Shown in pieces: positions 1-11,700 of a stretch of DNA of 64,000 nt. The position numbers and the translations under genes are program-made. Below the pieces are notes generated by a model. The model ran no database searches and was not told the DNA's origin. It saw only the letters and a program-made list of their open reading frames with translations. This DNA is from Microbotryum silenes-acaulis (lineage: Eukaryota; Basidiomycota; Microbotryomycetes; Microbotryales; Microbotryaceae), in NCBI GenBank assembly GCA_003665825.1, contig QPFY01000013.1, positions 124,001 to 188,000 on the forward strand, in the 5' to 3' direction. Numbering within the stretch: the stretch's first letter is position 1; each line of letters begins with the position of its first letter.

Positions 1-737
1 AGCAAGGCCGAGATGGAAATGGATAAAACCCATGTTAGGTTCAACTGATCATGGAGATTCAATTTTGTGTGACATTGTCCCATGTTGCGACTCTGTGCGA
101 TCCTTCTTCTGAGATTAGTCGGTCGGTGTGTGGGGGCGGCCCGGGGGTCATATCTGGGCCAAGATGGGCCTTAGTCACTGCGACCCATCGTGTAGGAAAT
201 ACAAGCGTTCTATGCTCCTACTCTTTGGTTCGAATCAGAATTGTACCGCACCATATGGCATAATGTTATTTTTTTGAATTTTCACGTCCAAATCAATGTG
301 CGCAGTCGTTCCAGGATCTCTTCATTGACCACGTATTCGAGTCAGGTCTTCGAGAGCTTCTGATCCTTCAAAGCAAGCTGGAAAATGGGTTGCTCGGAAT
401 CTTTCAAGAAACCTTTGATACGAAAAGGAATCCCTCGGCTAGCGTTGATGTCGAAACAAAGGGACAACGCAAGATATTACTCGAGATTGGAATGCAATGG
501 TCAAGTGAGTTTTGCCTCACCGGTCGCGCACGTCATGGGACGGGGTCGAATCGGGTCGAGCCGAGCCGAGCCGAGCCGAGGAGTGCCACGCGTCCGTCAT
601 TTACGGCCGGCCCGCCGCGCTCGGTCCTGGTTTTGTCTTCGTACCCCACACCCACACCGCACCGCATCCAGACCAAGTGACCCCTCTTTTCTGCTCTCAA
701 AGCACCACCGATCCTGGTCATCTCAATCCAGCCAACG
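1..737. other. Upstream region with a possible orphan exon and a short GC-rich repeat
   Basis: No complete gene is seen here. A stretch at about 303-507 on the plus strand follows a plausible acceptor (tgcgcag) and reads through without a stop in a coding-like way. It could be the last exon of a gene that begins outside the window, but no family is recognised and no upstream exon could be joined. A short direct repeat of the unit gccga lies near 553-581. Typical core promoter signals for the gene at 738 are not obvious. Confidence 0.3.
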
Positions 738-2154
738 ATGGCTTCCCTGCAAGACCGCCTGCAAGCCGCGTCCGAGTTCCTGCTGCAATCCCCACCCGGC
801 GAAGGTCAGTCCGGCGCGTGGTCTCACCCCAGATCCTCGCCTACCGAAGCTTTGCACGAGCTGATCGATCTTTGCTGAATCTGTTGCGTAGTGAACGACG
901 TGTTTTCCGATATCCGCTTGTTGGTCTCGGACGATAACGCGTTGGAAGCGTCGATCGTTCCGACCTTGTCGCTCTACAACCGAACCAACTACGTCGCCGT
1001 CACTCTCGAACACGACCCTTCGACCTCGTTCCTCCTCACAGAAGGGGGGAGGATCGTTTCTTCATCCAAGAATCAAGAAGAAGAACGTTACGTGTGCCCT
1101 TCGTCACAAACGAGTTATAAGGTCAACCATCTCCGCCTCACCGCTTCCGATCCTCGACCGTTTCCAATCGAGCACGAGACTCAGGCGATTCGGGACAAGG
1201 TCGCCAATTTGTTGGCCAAGTTCGTCAAGAATCATTACCACGACGCCAAGTCCGAGGTTGTCGTTTTGGAAGACGGGAATTTCCCGGCGCCGCTGGTTGA
1301 GGAGGAGATCGAGGAGCCCAAGTTGGCTACTGTAGAGGACACCAAGGTCGATGAAAAGGCTAAAGTTGATGAGGAAGAAGGCTCCGAAACGATTGAAGGA
1401 AAGGAAGCAACGGAAGGCGAGGTAGAGCCTTCTACCACGGCATCGGCATCGAGAGAAGAGGACCCGGCTCCGGTCTCGCCTATCCAAGTTGACGACGAAC
1501 CCACACCAGCTGCTGCGCTCGAAGAACCTACAGAGCAGCCCACCGAACCAAAGCCCAAGATATTGCACCCTCGTAGTTCCCGCATCTTTGCGCTGTACTT
1601 TGTCGGTAACAAGCACAACCCTTCCAACTATTGGTCAGTCCCGTTCCCGATGCATCTAGTTTCTTCCTATGTGGGCTGGAGCTGATACGACTCGCACTTT
1701 GAATGATTGCAGGACGGGTCGATGGCGATCGGTGTACACCATTGATTTGGCCAAACGATCCGTCGAAGCCAAAGCCGAGATCAACGTTCATTATTACGAA
1801 CAAGGTCCGTACCTCGGTACTCCATCATCTCTCTTGCGAGACACTGCACCTCCTAACGCTTTCCCTCCCGCTCATCTATTCTGTCGAAAACCAGGCAACG
1901 TACAATTATCAACCCTATTCACCTCCACCATACCACTTCCTACCTCGAACCCTTCCCCCGAATCCTTGATCGCCTTACTCAAATCTTCCGAAACGACTTT
2001 CTCGTCCCAATTGGCGGATGCGTTCGAATCCTTCTCCGAAGAGGGGTTCAAGGGTTTACGAAGGGCCTTACCTAAGAATAAGTGTAAAATGGATTGGGAG
2101 AAGGTAGGTCATTACAAGTTGGGAAGGGAGATGGGAGGAACGACGGAGGTTTAA
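738..2154 (+). CDS. CAP1: F-actin-capping protein subunit alpha
   Basis: Alpha subunit of the heterodimeric capping protein, which binds barbed ends of actin filaments in cortical patches. Four exons are inferred: 738-804, 892-1633, 1713-1804, 1895-2154, giving 386 residues. All junctions are GT-AG and in phase. Family signatures are the N-terminal block VNDVFSDIRLL and the C-terminal block SVYTIDL...INVHYYEQGNVQL, then the final amphipathic region. The protein is longer than the usual ~270-290 residues because of an acidic, Glu/Pro/Thr-rich insert at roughly residues 155-245, between the N-terminal half and the RSSRIFALYFVGNKHNPSNYW segment. The insert looks disordered. The first ATG in good context (aacgatgg) was chosen. 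The beta subunit is not in the window. Confidence 0.93.
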
Positions 2155-2487
2155 GGAGTGCAAAAGGAAGGAGGATTCTCTCAAGGCACGCACGCGCGCG
2201 CGCTATGCGGAGATTCGAGTTCGTTGTCAAGGCTTTCGGTGGGAGGAGGTCGGCGTGGGATTATGTTCCTGGAGTAAATTACAGTTTTACAGGATGATGA
2301 ATGCATTTTCGGATGGGGTTGCCACTCTTCGACGGGGAAACTTCTACGGACTGCAGAGAGAAAAGAGAAAGAGACGAAACAAAGCGCAGAAAGACCAAAA
2401 GGAAAAAGAAAAAAGAGACTCATGCGACGAAAATCAAACCCAAAAAAAACCCCGATCCTCATCCAGCGCGACGAAAACACGTCACCC
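2155..2487. other. 3' intergenic region between convergent CAP1 and TRP4
   Basis: The two genes converge here. The sequence holds a short cg-alternating run (acgcacgcgcgcgcgc near 2188-2203) and a purine-rich, A-rich block at about 2350-2450 that probably lies in 3' UTR. No gene is seen. Confidence 0.6.
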
Positions 2488-4087
2488 TTACTGACTCTTC
2501 TCGACGACCTTCTTCGCGACGTCCCTAAAGTCATTCAAAGCCTTCTTCGCACTCCCGTTCTTGAGACTCTTCCTCGCCAATTCAACACCTTCGAACCCAT
2601 CTTTGGCCTTCCCAGCAACGATCAACACTGCTGCGGTATTGAGGACCACGAAATTCTCGATGGGGTTGGAAGGGCCGAGTTGGTCGTCTAGGAGGGAGTT
2701 GAGGGTCGACGCGTTCTCCGAGGGTGATCCGCCCGATACGAGGGAGAGTGGGGAGCAGGGAAGACCGAAGTCGCGCGTGGGATGGATCACACGAGGGGTG
2801 ATGGTATCGTCTTTGAGATCCCAAATCTGATCAGAAAAAAGTTGGTTCGCTGATGAGTTTGCACGCCGAGTTCTTTGGCATTCGTACGAGCCAAGGAATG
2901 ACTTACATCCGTCTCGCCTTGAATACTGATCTCGTCCAAACCTTCCCTCCCACAAACGACCCAAGCCCTCTTGACGCCCGTGATCCTCAACGCCTCGACA
3001 AAGATTTCCCCGAGGTGTTTCGAATGCACGCCAACGATCATAGCCTTGGGTTTGACTGGGTTGATCAACGGACCCAAGGCGTTGAAGATGGTAGGGAAGG
3101 GGAGGGATTTGCGGATCGGAGCGAGACGAACGAGGGAAGGGTGGTACGTGGCGGCGTAGAGGAAGAGGAAACGGGAGGAGGAGGCGATCTCGGAGAGGGA
3201 GGAGGGTGGGATGAGCGTGACGGGGCAATCGAGGGAGATTAGGATGTCGGCACTACCGGAAGAGGAGGTGGCAGCTTTGTTGCCGTGCTGAATGAACGCA
3301 GTGCGAGGAAGAGGGGGTTCGCAGGGAGAAGGTGGGGGGCGAGAAGAAAAAGTAAGGGTGTGGGGGGCAGAGTGAGGGGGGCATGCAAAGACATGTGATC
3401 ATGTCAGCAAATGAATTCGGAGCAACAGATAATCTAAATACTTGGTAAATCTCGAAGACTGACCTTGTAGACCCTACATCCGACACCCGCTGCGACGATC
3501 GCGGCCGTGGTCGAGACGTTGAACGTGTTCTGGCCGTCTCCTCCCGTGCCGACGATATCGCAGACGGGGCCTTCACCCAGACCTTCTCCGACGTCGACGG
3601 TGACGGCGTTTGATTGCATCACCTTGGCACACTCTGCGACGATCAGAGGGTTGCCATCCTTGCCGGAGAAACGAAGAGCGGCGAGGAAGGCTCCGATCTG
3701 GGCTGGGGCTGCACCGGCCTCGACGGCGAGGTGTTGGAAGGCGAGCGAGACGTCGACCGAGGTGAAGGTCGAGGGCTGGAGGACGAGCTTCTTGACGAGG
3801 AGAGCAAAAGATGCAGGCGAGTACTCGGGCTCGGGTTCGCACGGACTCTGCTTCGGAGAGGGCGACACCGCTCGAGAGTCGTCACTGTGGGAGCATGGCA
3901 GCCGTTTGAGCTACACCTACAGCAAGCGAATCAGACGGTCACTGGCGACCCACCCTACGATCCTGTTGGTGTCATTGTTGAAGGGGGTGGTCGCTCCCGA
4001 GCCCGAGCCCGAGCCGGAGACGGAGACGGAGGCGGAAGAAGCTCCTCTCGACGACTGACCGCGCTGCTGTTCGTTGTACTGCTTCAT
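2488..4087 (-). CDS. TRP4: Anthranilate phosphoribosyltransferase
   Basis: Catalyses the second step of tryptophan synthesis, joining anthranilate and PRPP to give phosphoribosyl-anthranilate in the cytosol. Exons read on the minus strand: 4087-3954, 3884-3464, 3287-2907, 2826-2488 (424 residues, phases close). The PRPP-binding loop [18 protein letters not shown] is clear, followed by [16 protein letters not shown], the NALGPLINP segment and the INPxx-type C-terminal half ending in a Lys-rich helix. The assigned start is an ATG at 4087; it adds a Gln/Ser/Gly-rich leader of about 45 residues (including [10 protein letters not shown]) before the conserved helical domain. The first intron (3885-3953) could instead be 36 nt with donor at 3920; both keep frame. 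The gene is divergent from the PFK26-like gene. Confidence 0.93.
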
Positions 4088-4686
4088 CTGCTGCTCGTGT
4101 GGATCTCGGCGCTTGCGTTCCAGGTCGATTTCGACTTGATGGGCGTAAAAGCGTTTGGTTAGCACGTACACACGGGGTGTGGGTGACAGTGAGAGCGAAG
4201 ATGAGGTGAAAAAGGAGAGAAGCCACTGCAGAACGAGCGCGGACGACTCGGAGCACTCGGAACGTGATCGCCGGGTTTTTTTTGACTCTTCCCAAAGTTG
4301 GTCCGCGGTCGATCTGTGGCGTGCGGCTGGTCGTCCGTCGCACGGGGTCCACGTCCGTGCTCTTGATCGGCGCGCGTCATTGATCGGCGCGCCTCATTAC
4401 TAATAGGCGCTAACTGGTGCTAAACGCCGGCCTCAATCCGCCCCGCCCGCGCATGGGTGCGACTCTCTCCTATTCCTGCTCGTACGACGTAGCCACCTCT
4501 GCCGAGCCCAAATCGATCTTCCCGAATAAAGCTCGTGACTCGTTAGGCCAATTCGACTTGGCTTGGCTGCCTTGGCGCTCAGCTCTTTCGCGCTTCCGGT
4601 TACGCACGCCTGCACATCTTCGATCACTTTCACTTGGGCGGACTCTGATCAGCACCACTCCCGCGACAAGACCCGACCGATCCCGC
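4088..4686. promoter_or_regulatory. Shared divergent promoter region of TRP4 and the PFK26-like gene
   Basis: About 600 bases between two divergent start codons. A branch-point-like gctaac plus acceptor (plus-strand 4124-4164) upstream of the TRP4 start suggests a 5' UTR intron for TRP4. The repeated element gatcggcgcgc occurs twice at about 4366-4391. No TATA box is obvious. Confidence 0.4.
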
Positions 4687-6818
4687 ATGGCCGCACCCTT
4701 GTACACAACCGACAGTGGTCGACTCTACCATGCAGGCCAGATCCTACTCGCATTCGTGGGACTGCCTGGTAGGTCACCTTGGTTAGCTCGCCCCCACTCT
4801 TGTCCCAAAGTGGGGGAGTGATGACCGATAAGCTTCCCTCGTCCTTTCTTCTTGCTGATCGACCCGCCCCTGTCTTGTCTTCTTGGCCTTGTTCTTCTAG
4901 CCCGGGGAAAGACGTCAGTCTCATTTTAGAGCATCACGTGGTCGTCGCATGCGCTGACGCCCTCCCCCCCGAACATCTCATCCGTCTCACCAGACACGTC
5001 TCGCGGTCCGTTGAACGCTACCTGCGATGGCTCGGAGTAAAGATTGAAGGTGAGCACCACTATCACACTATTAACATCATGTCAGTCCGACTGAGTCCCG
5101 CGCTCCCCACAGTCTTCTCCCTCGGCGACCACCGAAGACGAGTGCTCGGACCGTCGGCCAAACTGCCCAAAGACTATTTCTACACCGAAGGGCGCTGTGC
5201 AGAAACGGAACAACTACGTTCACTCGTCAAGGACAGTCTAGAAACAGAGATCATTTCCTTCTTCAACCAACGCAATGGCCAGGTCGCCATCTACGATGCG
5301 AACGTGAGCGCTCGGCGAGGTGCAGTGGAAAGATCGATGTTTCGCTAACTCGATTCTTCACGGGGCTTTGCTTCGAGCCTCACAGAATGGCAAGCGATCG
5401 ATGAGGATAGCCATAAGACAAAAGTTTGAAAAATTGGGCGTCAGCGTCATCTTTATCGGTGAGCACTGGTCACCCAGCCTCATAAAGTTAGCGAGCGGCA
5501 ACCGCTGTAGCGCACACCTAGGCTGACTTGACCACTATACACCACCTCGCAGAAAACATCTGCGATAGGGCCGATATCGTAGAGTCCAACATTCGATCAG
5601 TCAAGATCAGCTCCCCTGACGTGCGTCCTCACGTGCTGATGTCTCAAACTCTGATCGTCATCAACTTCGTCTGATCCGATGCTCCCTCTCCTCAGTACGC
5701 CGGGTGGGATCAAGAGAAAGCCGTTTCCGATTATCTGTCCCGTATTGCCCAACATGAACGTCACTACGAGACCCTTCGGCCGGAGATTGGCGCCTACGTC
5801 AAGATCTACAACGTCGGCGAAAGGCTCGTCGTCAACAACGTGCGCGGCTACCTGCAAAGTCGGATCGTGTTTTACCTGATGAACGTGCATCACAAGAAGA
5901 GGACCATCTGGTTTGCCAGGGTATGCCATTGTATTAGATCCGAGTCGAGGTACTGGCTGCTGACGTCGCATCCTTAACTCGCTTTGCGCAGTCGGGTCAT
6001 TCCCTGATCGAGCACTCTTACAAAGCCGACGCCGATCTCTCCCCACAAGGCATCGAATACGCCGAAAATCTACGCAGCTTTATTGTTTCGAAACGTGCCG
6101 AACTGTTGCAAGAACGCGTCAAAGCCGGCGAGCGCGCGACCGAACGTCGTCTCACGATCTGGACCTCCGCGCGCAACCGCTGCCTTTCGACGTGTCGTCC
6201 TTTGCAAGAGATAGGGTACAAGGTCATCGAGAGGCAACAGATGTACGAGTTGAACCCCGGCGTGATTGACGGGATGGAGCCGGACGAGATTAAGAAGATG
6301 TTTCCCGATGAATTCAAGGCGCATCAGGTCGCACCGTATAGTCATCGATATCCTAGGGCCGAGTCATACCACGATCTGAGCGTTAGGTGAGTGTATTCTT
6401 TTTTCCACTTGTTGGGTGGATATTGACGATGCTAATGCTTGCCCTTGTGCTAGGTTGGAACCGGTGATCCTCGAACTTGAGCGCGAGCCGGCCGACATCC
6501 TATTTATTGGCCATGCCTCGGTGATTCGTTGCGTCATGGCTTATCTCCAGGTACATACGAGAGCCCACTAGACTGACCATTTAGCGACAGGTGCTGATGT
6601 CTCGGCGTTCCTTCGATCCGTACAGGGCCTGACACCGCAAGAGATCCCCAACGTCGAATTGCGCCGAGGCGACGTCGTGCAGGTCTCGCCTAGTTCGTGT
6701 GAGTGGTCCCACATACGGTTTGAACTTGCTTGGTTCGAGTTTCTGATTTGATTTGATTTTTGTCGGATCCTCATCAGATGGAGTCGAGTTGACGACGCAT
6801 TTCATTTGGCAAGCTTGA
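4687..6818 (+). CDS. PFK26: 6-phosphofructo-2-kinase with inactive bisphosphatase domain
   Basis: Makes fructose-2,6-bisphosphate, the allosteric activator of glycolytic phosphofructokinase, in the cytosol. Eleven exons: 4687-4768, 4901-4913, 4994-5049, 5113-5303, 5386-5458, 5553-5620, 5696-5920, 5992-6386, 6454-6550, 6626-6698, 6778-6818; 437 residues, all in phase. The kinase half has Walker A GLPARGKT (split over exons 1-2; exon 2 is only 13 nt) and AIYDANNGKR. The phosphoglycerate-mutase-like half has RSGHSLIE where bifunctional enzymes have RHGES, so the phospho-accepting histidine is Ser; the glutamate (YELNPG) and second histidine (IGHASVIR) remain. S. cerevisiae Pfk26 is known to carry the same His-to-Ser change, so a kinase-only enzyme is inferred. 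It lacks the long N-terminal extension of yeast Pfk26. Confidence 0.92.
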
Positions 6819-7805
6819 GGCGGGAGCACGCTGAGATGTGGGAGGGGGAGCATCGTTCAGCTTGTTGGGCGGGTGGTTGATTGTTGTGGAGGTGGTCCGA
6901 AGAGGTTGCGTGTATCTGTAATGCGATTTTGCGGTGTATGCGAATCATGATGTAGGCCCGGTTGTTCCTAGGTTGTCGGCGCATTCGGTGAGGAATGATG
7001 CGCAGTCCAACGCTCGAGCTTCCTTGCTCGCTTCTTCTCTTTGATGGGATCAGAAGCTTCCTGTTCAATTATCATATTCTGACAACCTTACTGAACATGT
7101 TATCGTGATCCAGGTGTGAGGAGAGACATTCGTAGGTTCAGACTGCGGAAGATCTTCCTCCGAGCCGTGAACAGCCCGCTTCGAGTTTTGGGCGATATTG
7201 CGTTGCTGCGATGGCTTAGTGGTATGGCAAACTGAAATAGCATGCAAAAGGCGCTCGGCGCCCACTCACTAAGATGCTAGGATCCCATTCATGTCAATCA
7301 CTCTCTCCTCTCTGCCCACCGGCGCTTTAACGTCGATATCGCACACAGGAGGTCGCAGCGTGGCCAAAACTCTGCGAAGATCACATTTGACGCGCGCACG
7401 CGATGACCTTGCCCTGACGCCGATCGAGCGCTCACGCTCACGCGTCGCTTCCTTGAACCTCCCTTGTCCCTCGTCGCTCCCACTCTCCACATCTCTTTAC
7501 GCACTATCTCATTCCTCGATGGTCGTCTCGTTCTCAGCTCTGAGAGATTCACGGAGCGCGTCGATAGCGTGGGAAAGCAGGTCGTGATGCGCAAGACGAA
7601 AACAGGCCTCGCCGGGACGGTCAAACTAAAGATCTTGCAAAGAGGGGAACCGGCACCAGCACAACGATCGACGCGTGCAATGAGAAGCCAATCCGTCATC
7701 GACCGCTTTGGGCGCGGAACAGAGGCATATCTCGACCGGGTTGGCGTCAAGGACGAGGTCGAATCTTCGATGATGGCGCGTCTGACGACGATTCCCGTCG
7801 CGTTC
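6819..7805. other. Intergenic region with a decayed coding-like stretch
   Basis: Downstream of the PFK26-like gene nothing is recognised until about 7460. From there to 7895 the plus strand reads in a coding-like way without a stop and runs into the inverted-repeat arm at 7806. It may be the remnant 5' part of the unknown gene described at 7464-8205. Confidence 0.4.
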
Positions 7806-8205
7806 AACTCGACTGAGGCAGAGTTCCAGAGGAGCTTTAGCTCATTCCGACAACACGTCGTGGAGCCTTCCCTTCAGATCGTGGCCCAGGGTTAAAGGTT
7901 TGGGGGCCGCCTCATTGCTACAGCTCGAGGCTTCGCCAACGCGCCGGTACAATCAGGAAAGCGACCTCGACCTCGTCTTGGTGCATATTTCGGGCGATGC
8001 CGTCTCCGAGGCAGGCAAAAGGCAAACCGTCTCAGTCCTCTGCGTCGAGTGTAAGCGAGATGATGTCTTATATGGCTACGCCCAGCCGCAAGAAGTTAAG
8101 AATCCGGTGTTCTGTCTCGGGGCTGACGGTCCGGTCGAGATCAACATAGACACCCCTCAGCAGGCCCTGGAGCACAGCGAAGCTATCCTCTTCAAGGTTT
8201 GCCGA
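7464..8205 (+). pseudogene. Remnant of an unknown gene with an ECK motif
   Basis: Two overlapping plus-strand reading frames (7464-7895, then about 7897-8205) join through a one-base frameshift near 7893. The second half contains SDLDLVL, then VLCVECKRDDVLYGYAQ, then a segment ending EHSEAILFK. The spacing of an acidic D and an E-x-K motif recalls PD-(D/E)XK nuclease-like folds, as found in some fungal Crinkler-type and kinase-associated proteins. This is only a motif-level resemblance. A start codon and intron structure could not be set. The second half is partly duplicated in inverted orientation at 8220-8467. The product is not recognised. Confidence 0.4.
7806..8055 (+). repeat. Inverted repeat, left arm
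   Basis: About 250 bases whose reverse complement recurs at 8220-8467 with frequent mismatches (roughly four in five bases agree by eye). Both arms begin with aactcgact and end with tcgagtgtaag. The arms enclose a unique centre of ~165 bases (8056-8219). They carry the same part of an unknown gene but disrupt its frame at different places. Confidence 0.85.
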
Positions 8206-8219
8206 AGTGGTTCCATCCA

Positions 8220-8467
8220 CTTACACTCGATGCAGACGACTGAGACGGTTTGTTTTTTGCCTGCCTGGGAGACGGCATCGCCCGAAAAATGCACCAAGAC
8301 AAGGTCGAGTCGCCTTCCTGATTGTGTCGGCGTGTTGGCGAAGCCTCGAGCTGTTGGAACGGGACAGTGGCCGAACCTTTGGCCTGGATCACGATTTGAA
8401 GGGACGACTCCACGACGTATCGTAGTAATGAGCTGAAGCTCCTCTGGAACTCTGTCTTAGTCGAGTT
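8220..8467 (-). repeat. Inverted repeat, right arm
   Basis: Reverse-complement partner of 7806-8055. On the minus strand its frame runs through the point where the left arm is shifted, then diverges further on, so neither arm is the intact gene. Its outer edge (8467) abuts exactly the first base of the copia LTR at 8468. Confidence 0.85.
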
Positions 8468-8714
8468 TATCGCAGAAAAGATGCGAGCGCGGAAGTAAAG
8501 CCTTCCGATAGGTGAGGGTGCACGACGCCGAGAAGTCAGGACCACAATGTAGAGCGAGTGATGAGAAAGCTACCAAGAGTAAACAGCCGCGCGGGAAGAA
8601 AACCCCGCGCGCTCCCTAACTTAAACAGATCAAACTCCAATACCAAAGTGACTAATGACTAAACGCACGCGCATCCGCGCAGATACCACAGGCACAAACA
8701 CATATCAAATGACA
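8468..8714 (-). repeat. Copia 3' LTR (247 bp)
   Basis: On the minus strand it starts TGTCATTTG and ends CTGCGATA, so the terminal dinucleotides are TG...TA rather than TG...CA. It differs from the other LTR at three visible sites (near 8602, 8686 and 8693). The last codons of pol extend about ten bases into it: the stop is at 8705-8707. Confidence 0.93.
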
Positions 8715-11700
8715 CTCCCACATGCCAAGGTAGCCAGCGAGACCATCCCGAGTCTCTCGCGATGCGTAGCGAACTTGAGCTTGGATAGGGGTTTTGTCAA
8801 AATGTCGGCCGTGTTCAGATCGGTCGGACAGTAGCGGAGATCGATATCGCCAACCTCGATTCGTTCGCGTAGATAGAAATGATGCACATTCCAATGGCGA
8901 GTACGACCTCGAGCTCCGGGATTCTTCGCCAAATCGATGCAAGGTTGGTTGTCCTCGTGCAGAACAGTAGATCGACCTTGATTGATGCGAAGTTCGGACG
9001 CCAGGTTGCGAAGACCGATAGCCTCCTTTGCTGCAGTTGAAGCAGCCAGAGTCTCAGACTCTGCTGTAGAAGAAGCGACCATCGTTTGTTGCTTCGACTT
9101 CCAGGAAATGGCAGCGCCAGCCATAATAACGACATACGCTCCCACAGATCTGCCGTTGTCGTGATCGCAACCAAACGACGCGTCACTGTACACCTCGAAC
9201 TTGGTAGAACCGCCTACGCGGTAGAGTAGCCCATAGTCGACGGTGTCAGAAAGATAGCGAAAGATTCGCTTGACGCAGATCCAGTCTCCTTCGGTTGGAG
9301 CAGCCACGCACTTCGCCACCGCACGCTTTCGAAGGTGTAGTGTTCGAGTAAGCCTCGAATGTACTTTGATTGGTGGACGAAGATGAAATCCTTGGTACGA
9401 AGAAACTCGAGACCGAGGAACGTCTTGACCGGGCCAAGTCGCTTGAGCTTGTAGACCGCATCGAAAGCCGAAATCTCGGAGTCCAGAAAAGCCTGGTTGT
9501 TCGATGCAGCAAGCCCATCATCAACGTACAATGTGATGATCGCGAACGACTTGCCATGATACTTGAAGTAGAGACAAGCATCGACATTGGAGCGCGTATA
9601 GCCGCGATCCGTCATCAGCTTGTGGAGAGCCGCGTTCCATTGCCGAGGAGCTTGCTTGGTGCCATACATGGATTTGAGGAGCTTGAGAGCGTGACCGGGC
9701 TGAGAACCACCAGTCCATCCTTCAGGAACCTTCATGTAGACATCCTCCTCCATGATCCCGTTGAGAAATGCAGAATCATAGTCGAACTGTTCGAGGACGA
9801 GTCCGAGAGCGGCAGAAATCGCAATGAGAAACAAGATCGTCGTGATCGACGACAGGAGCAAACGTCTCGTTGTGCAAAGCCTTGGATGACGAGACGAGCC
9901 TTGTAGCTGATGATGTTGCCTTCAGCGTCTTCCTTCCGAGTGAACACCCAACAATAGCCCAGGGCGCGTGCCTCGGTGGGTAACCTCGTAAGCTTGAAGA
10001 CCTTGTGCAATTTGAATGAGCCCAACTCCTTGTCAGAAGCGGCCATCCAGTGTTTGGCCTCAGGAGAGACCATCGCTTCCACAAACGTTTTGGGAAGTGG
10101 GGGGTGACGAGACGAAACCATAGCAATGAGCTCTGGTGGACGACAGTAGACCGAGCGAGTAGACACGACACGAAGGGCACCTGCACGATGCTGAGCACGC
10201 AGGCGAGTCAGTAAAATGTTACCGGCATCGACGTTCTCGAGCGCGCCAGGGTTTCGGCCGACACGGTAAGGTCGATACTCGTAACCATCCTCAGGAGGTA
10301 ATGGTTGATCGTGTTCCGCAGGGCTGTCGTCATCGTCACTGTCGATAGCCTCAACAGCTTCCTCGCGTCGATGATCGATCGGGTCTTCTTCAACTTCAGC
10401 GTCTTCGGCCAACGGGCCGATAGCCGGTAAAGGAAAAGGAGCAACGACGTCATCGTCCATATGTTGGAAACGAGGAAGAGGAGCGGGAGCTGGCCAAAAA
10501 GCCGGACCAAGCTCGGGTACGAGCGCAGGCCGTAAAGCCGGAACCGCCTCGGGAAAGAGCGCAGGCTGAAAAGCCAAACCTGCCTCAGGAAGGGGAGCAG
10601 GCCGTAAAGCCGGAATCTGCTCCAAGCCAGGAAACGGCAGTTGGTGTACTAACTCGTATTCCTGTAGAGGTTCAACTTCGTAGATGCGAGGCTCGACAGC
10701 CGAGTCCGCGATCGAAGGAGCCTTGTCGGAGAAGGTGACATCGGAAGAGACGACGATCTTGAAAGACCGACCGTGTTCGACGCGAACCTTGTAGTTGTAC
10801 TCCCCCGAATAGCCGAGGAAAGTACCCTTGACAGTATGGTCATCGAGCTTCTTACGAATCGCCTTGGGGACGAGAACGTAGGCAGTAGATCCGAACGCGC
10901 GAAGATGCGAAACGTCGAGTTGCTTGCCGAAGAAGAGCTCGAACGCAGTCTTGCCCTTGAGATGCGGGTGAGGACCGCGGTTGGAAACGAAAACAGCCGC
11001 TTCCAATGCGTAGAACCAATACTTCTTGGGAAGTCCGGAGTCCTTGAGCATGGCACGAACGAGCGCGAAGAGAGAGCCGTTCGCGCGCTCCGCTTGACCA
11101 TTCTGCTGCGGCGTGTAGCGTGCAGCCAGCTCATGGGTGATGCCAAGTGCCTTGAATTCGTCGCCAAAGAGTTGGTTGACGAACTCGCCTCCATTGTCAG
11201 AACGAACAAACTTGATCTTCTGACCGGACTGCCTCTTGACCTGCGCTTGAAAGCCGCGCCAGACCTCGAGGACTTCGGATGCCGACTTCGAACCAAGTGG
11301 AAAAGCCCACTTATAGGTTGAAAGTTGGTCGACGATAACCATGTAGATGGATCGTCCATTGGTATCGTCATCGTTGACGAATCCCAGATCGATCGAAACC
11401 CGTTGAAGAACATGTTCGGGTTTTCGACTGACATGATTGTGAGAGCCCGCGCGCGCCTTTGCGATGATGCACGGCTCACAGTCTTCAATCTTCTTGTCGA
11501 GTAAACGAATTCCAACGACAGCCTTGGATTTGACGAGTTGAAGAATTGAAGACGGTGCCATGTGTCCGAAGCTCCGATGCCATTCCATGAGCGAAGCTCC
11601 AACGGAAGCACGGGTAGCTGCGACGAGCACAGGCGAGGGTGGAGAAACAATCTCAAAATCGAAGACGTAACTTGGTTGTTTGGCCTTCGTCTTGACAGTT

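Noticed and set aside
222..252. tRNA-like T-loop ggttcgaatc
   Set aside because: The flanking T-stem and acceptor stem do not pair, and no anticodon arm was found upstream.
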